In this document: positions 7,038 to 7,244 of the stretch, one piece after another
Layout of the letters: each line of letters starts with the position of its first letter
How positions within the stretch are numbered: position 1 is the first letter of the stretch
Origin: Pseudomonadota bacterium
GTDB taxonomy: Bacteria; Pseudomonadota; Alphaproteobacteria; Rhizobiales; Beijerinckiaceae
Direction: 5' to 3'
Assembly: GCA_028876585.1 (NCBI GenBank)
Contig: JAGWRL010000190.1
Span: 1-7,244 of the forward strand
Length of the DNA: 7,244 nucleotides
Notes under the pieces: generated by a model
Told to the model about the DNA's origin: nothing
The model's input: only the letters and a program-made list of their open reading frames with translations
Database searches by the model: none
Translations under genes and position numbers: made by a program

Positions 7038-7244
7038 TTGCCGCTCCCGGAAGCCGAATTCGCCGCGATCGAGGCGGCCGTGCGGGAAACGGAAAAAGGG
7101 CGCGCCTTCCTCGCCGAATACGCCCGCCGCCAGCGCGTCGGCGACCTCGCCCGCCTGCTCGCCGCGATCGAGCGGATCGAAGCGCAGGCGATGCAGGGCG
7201 AAGTGGAGCGGGCGCGGCGGCGGCTCGAATCGGAGCGCACCGCC
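7038..7244 (+). CDS. Conserved protein of unknown function, N-terminal part (runs off right edge)
   Basis: Sixty-nine codons are open to the window end. The TTG at 7038-7040 is preceded by TTTAGGA with an 8-base spacing. It is the only usable start after the in-frame TGA at 6939-6941. The product reads PLPEAEFAAIEAAV then RETEKGRAFLAEYARRQRVG and LARLLAAIERIE, followed by a charged, probably helical or coiled-coil stretch (about residues 38-69). The E-T-x-x-G-R-x-F-L-x-E-Y-A-R-R pattern is one I recognise from the start of uncharacterised Rhizobiales proteins, but I cannot name a function. It diverges from soxA. The coding case rests on this motif, the ribosome-binding site and the acidic/basic composition; the opposite-strand frame here is Ser/Arg-rich and looks like a shadow. 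Confidence 0.7.
   Translation, partial: MPLPEAEFAAIEAAVRETEKGRAFLAEYARRQRVGDLARLLAAIERIEAQAMQGEVERARRRLESERTA

Noticed and set aside
6902..7240. 112-codon minus-strand frame opposite the right-hand gene
   Set aside because: Ser/Arg-rich composition with no domain; the plus-strand frame has a conserved motif and a ribosome-binding site.

Overview
The window is GC-rich bacterial chromosome (roughly two thirds G+C by eye). It most resembles an alphaproteobacterium of the Rhizobiales/Hyphomicrobiales. The signs are an F1 ATP synthase cluster beginning atpH-atpA, a four-subunit-type sarcosine oxidase pair, an MCE (MlaD-type) protein with an alphaproteobacterial N-terminus, a degenerate CtrA-like box, and frequent TTG start codons behind good Shine-Dalgarno sequences. 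I cannot name the genus.

Layout: on the minus strand at the left edge lie the start of atpA (1-245, runs off the window) and complete atpH (245-808), translationally coupled by TGATG. A 295-base gap (809-1103) separates them from a divergent small ArsR-family regulator (1104-1445, plus). Its start codon lies in a perfect 9-6-9 inverted repeat. The regulator's tail overlaps by 20 bases the tail of a convergent mlaD-like gene (1426-2712, minus). Upstream of mlaD on the same strand is a broken DUF429 gene (2823-3090), keeping only the two ends of the protein in different frames. Then come soxG (3093-3650) and soxA (3640-6615), overlapping by 11 bases. A 422-base gap (6616-7037) holds an AT-rich promoter-like island and strong GC palindromes. 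A plus-strand gene (7038 onward), similar to uncharacterised Rhizobiales proteins, runs off the right edge.

Functions: atpHA belongs to oxidative phosphorylation. soxA and soxG encode the alpha and gamma subunits of heterotetrameric sarcosine oxidase (or the related N-methylglutamate dehydrogenase). The beta and delta genes that normally precede soxA are absent here. The MCE protein should be a periplasmic lipid-transport component, also without its usual permease and ATPase partners. This is mostly housekeeping and metabolic sequence. I found no mobile element, CRISPR array, RNA gene or defence system, and no convincing new system. The items most worth a second look are the internally deleted DUF429 gene, the operator-like repeat over the arsR start, the split sox operon, and the CtrA-like island upstream of the right-hand gene.
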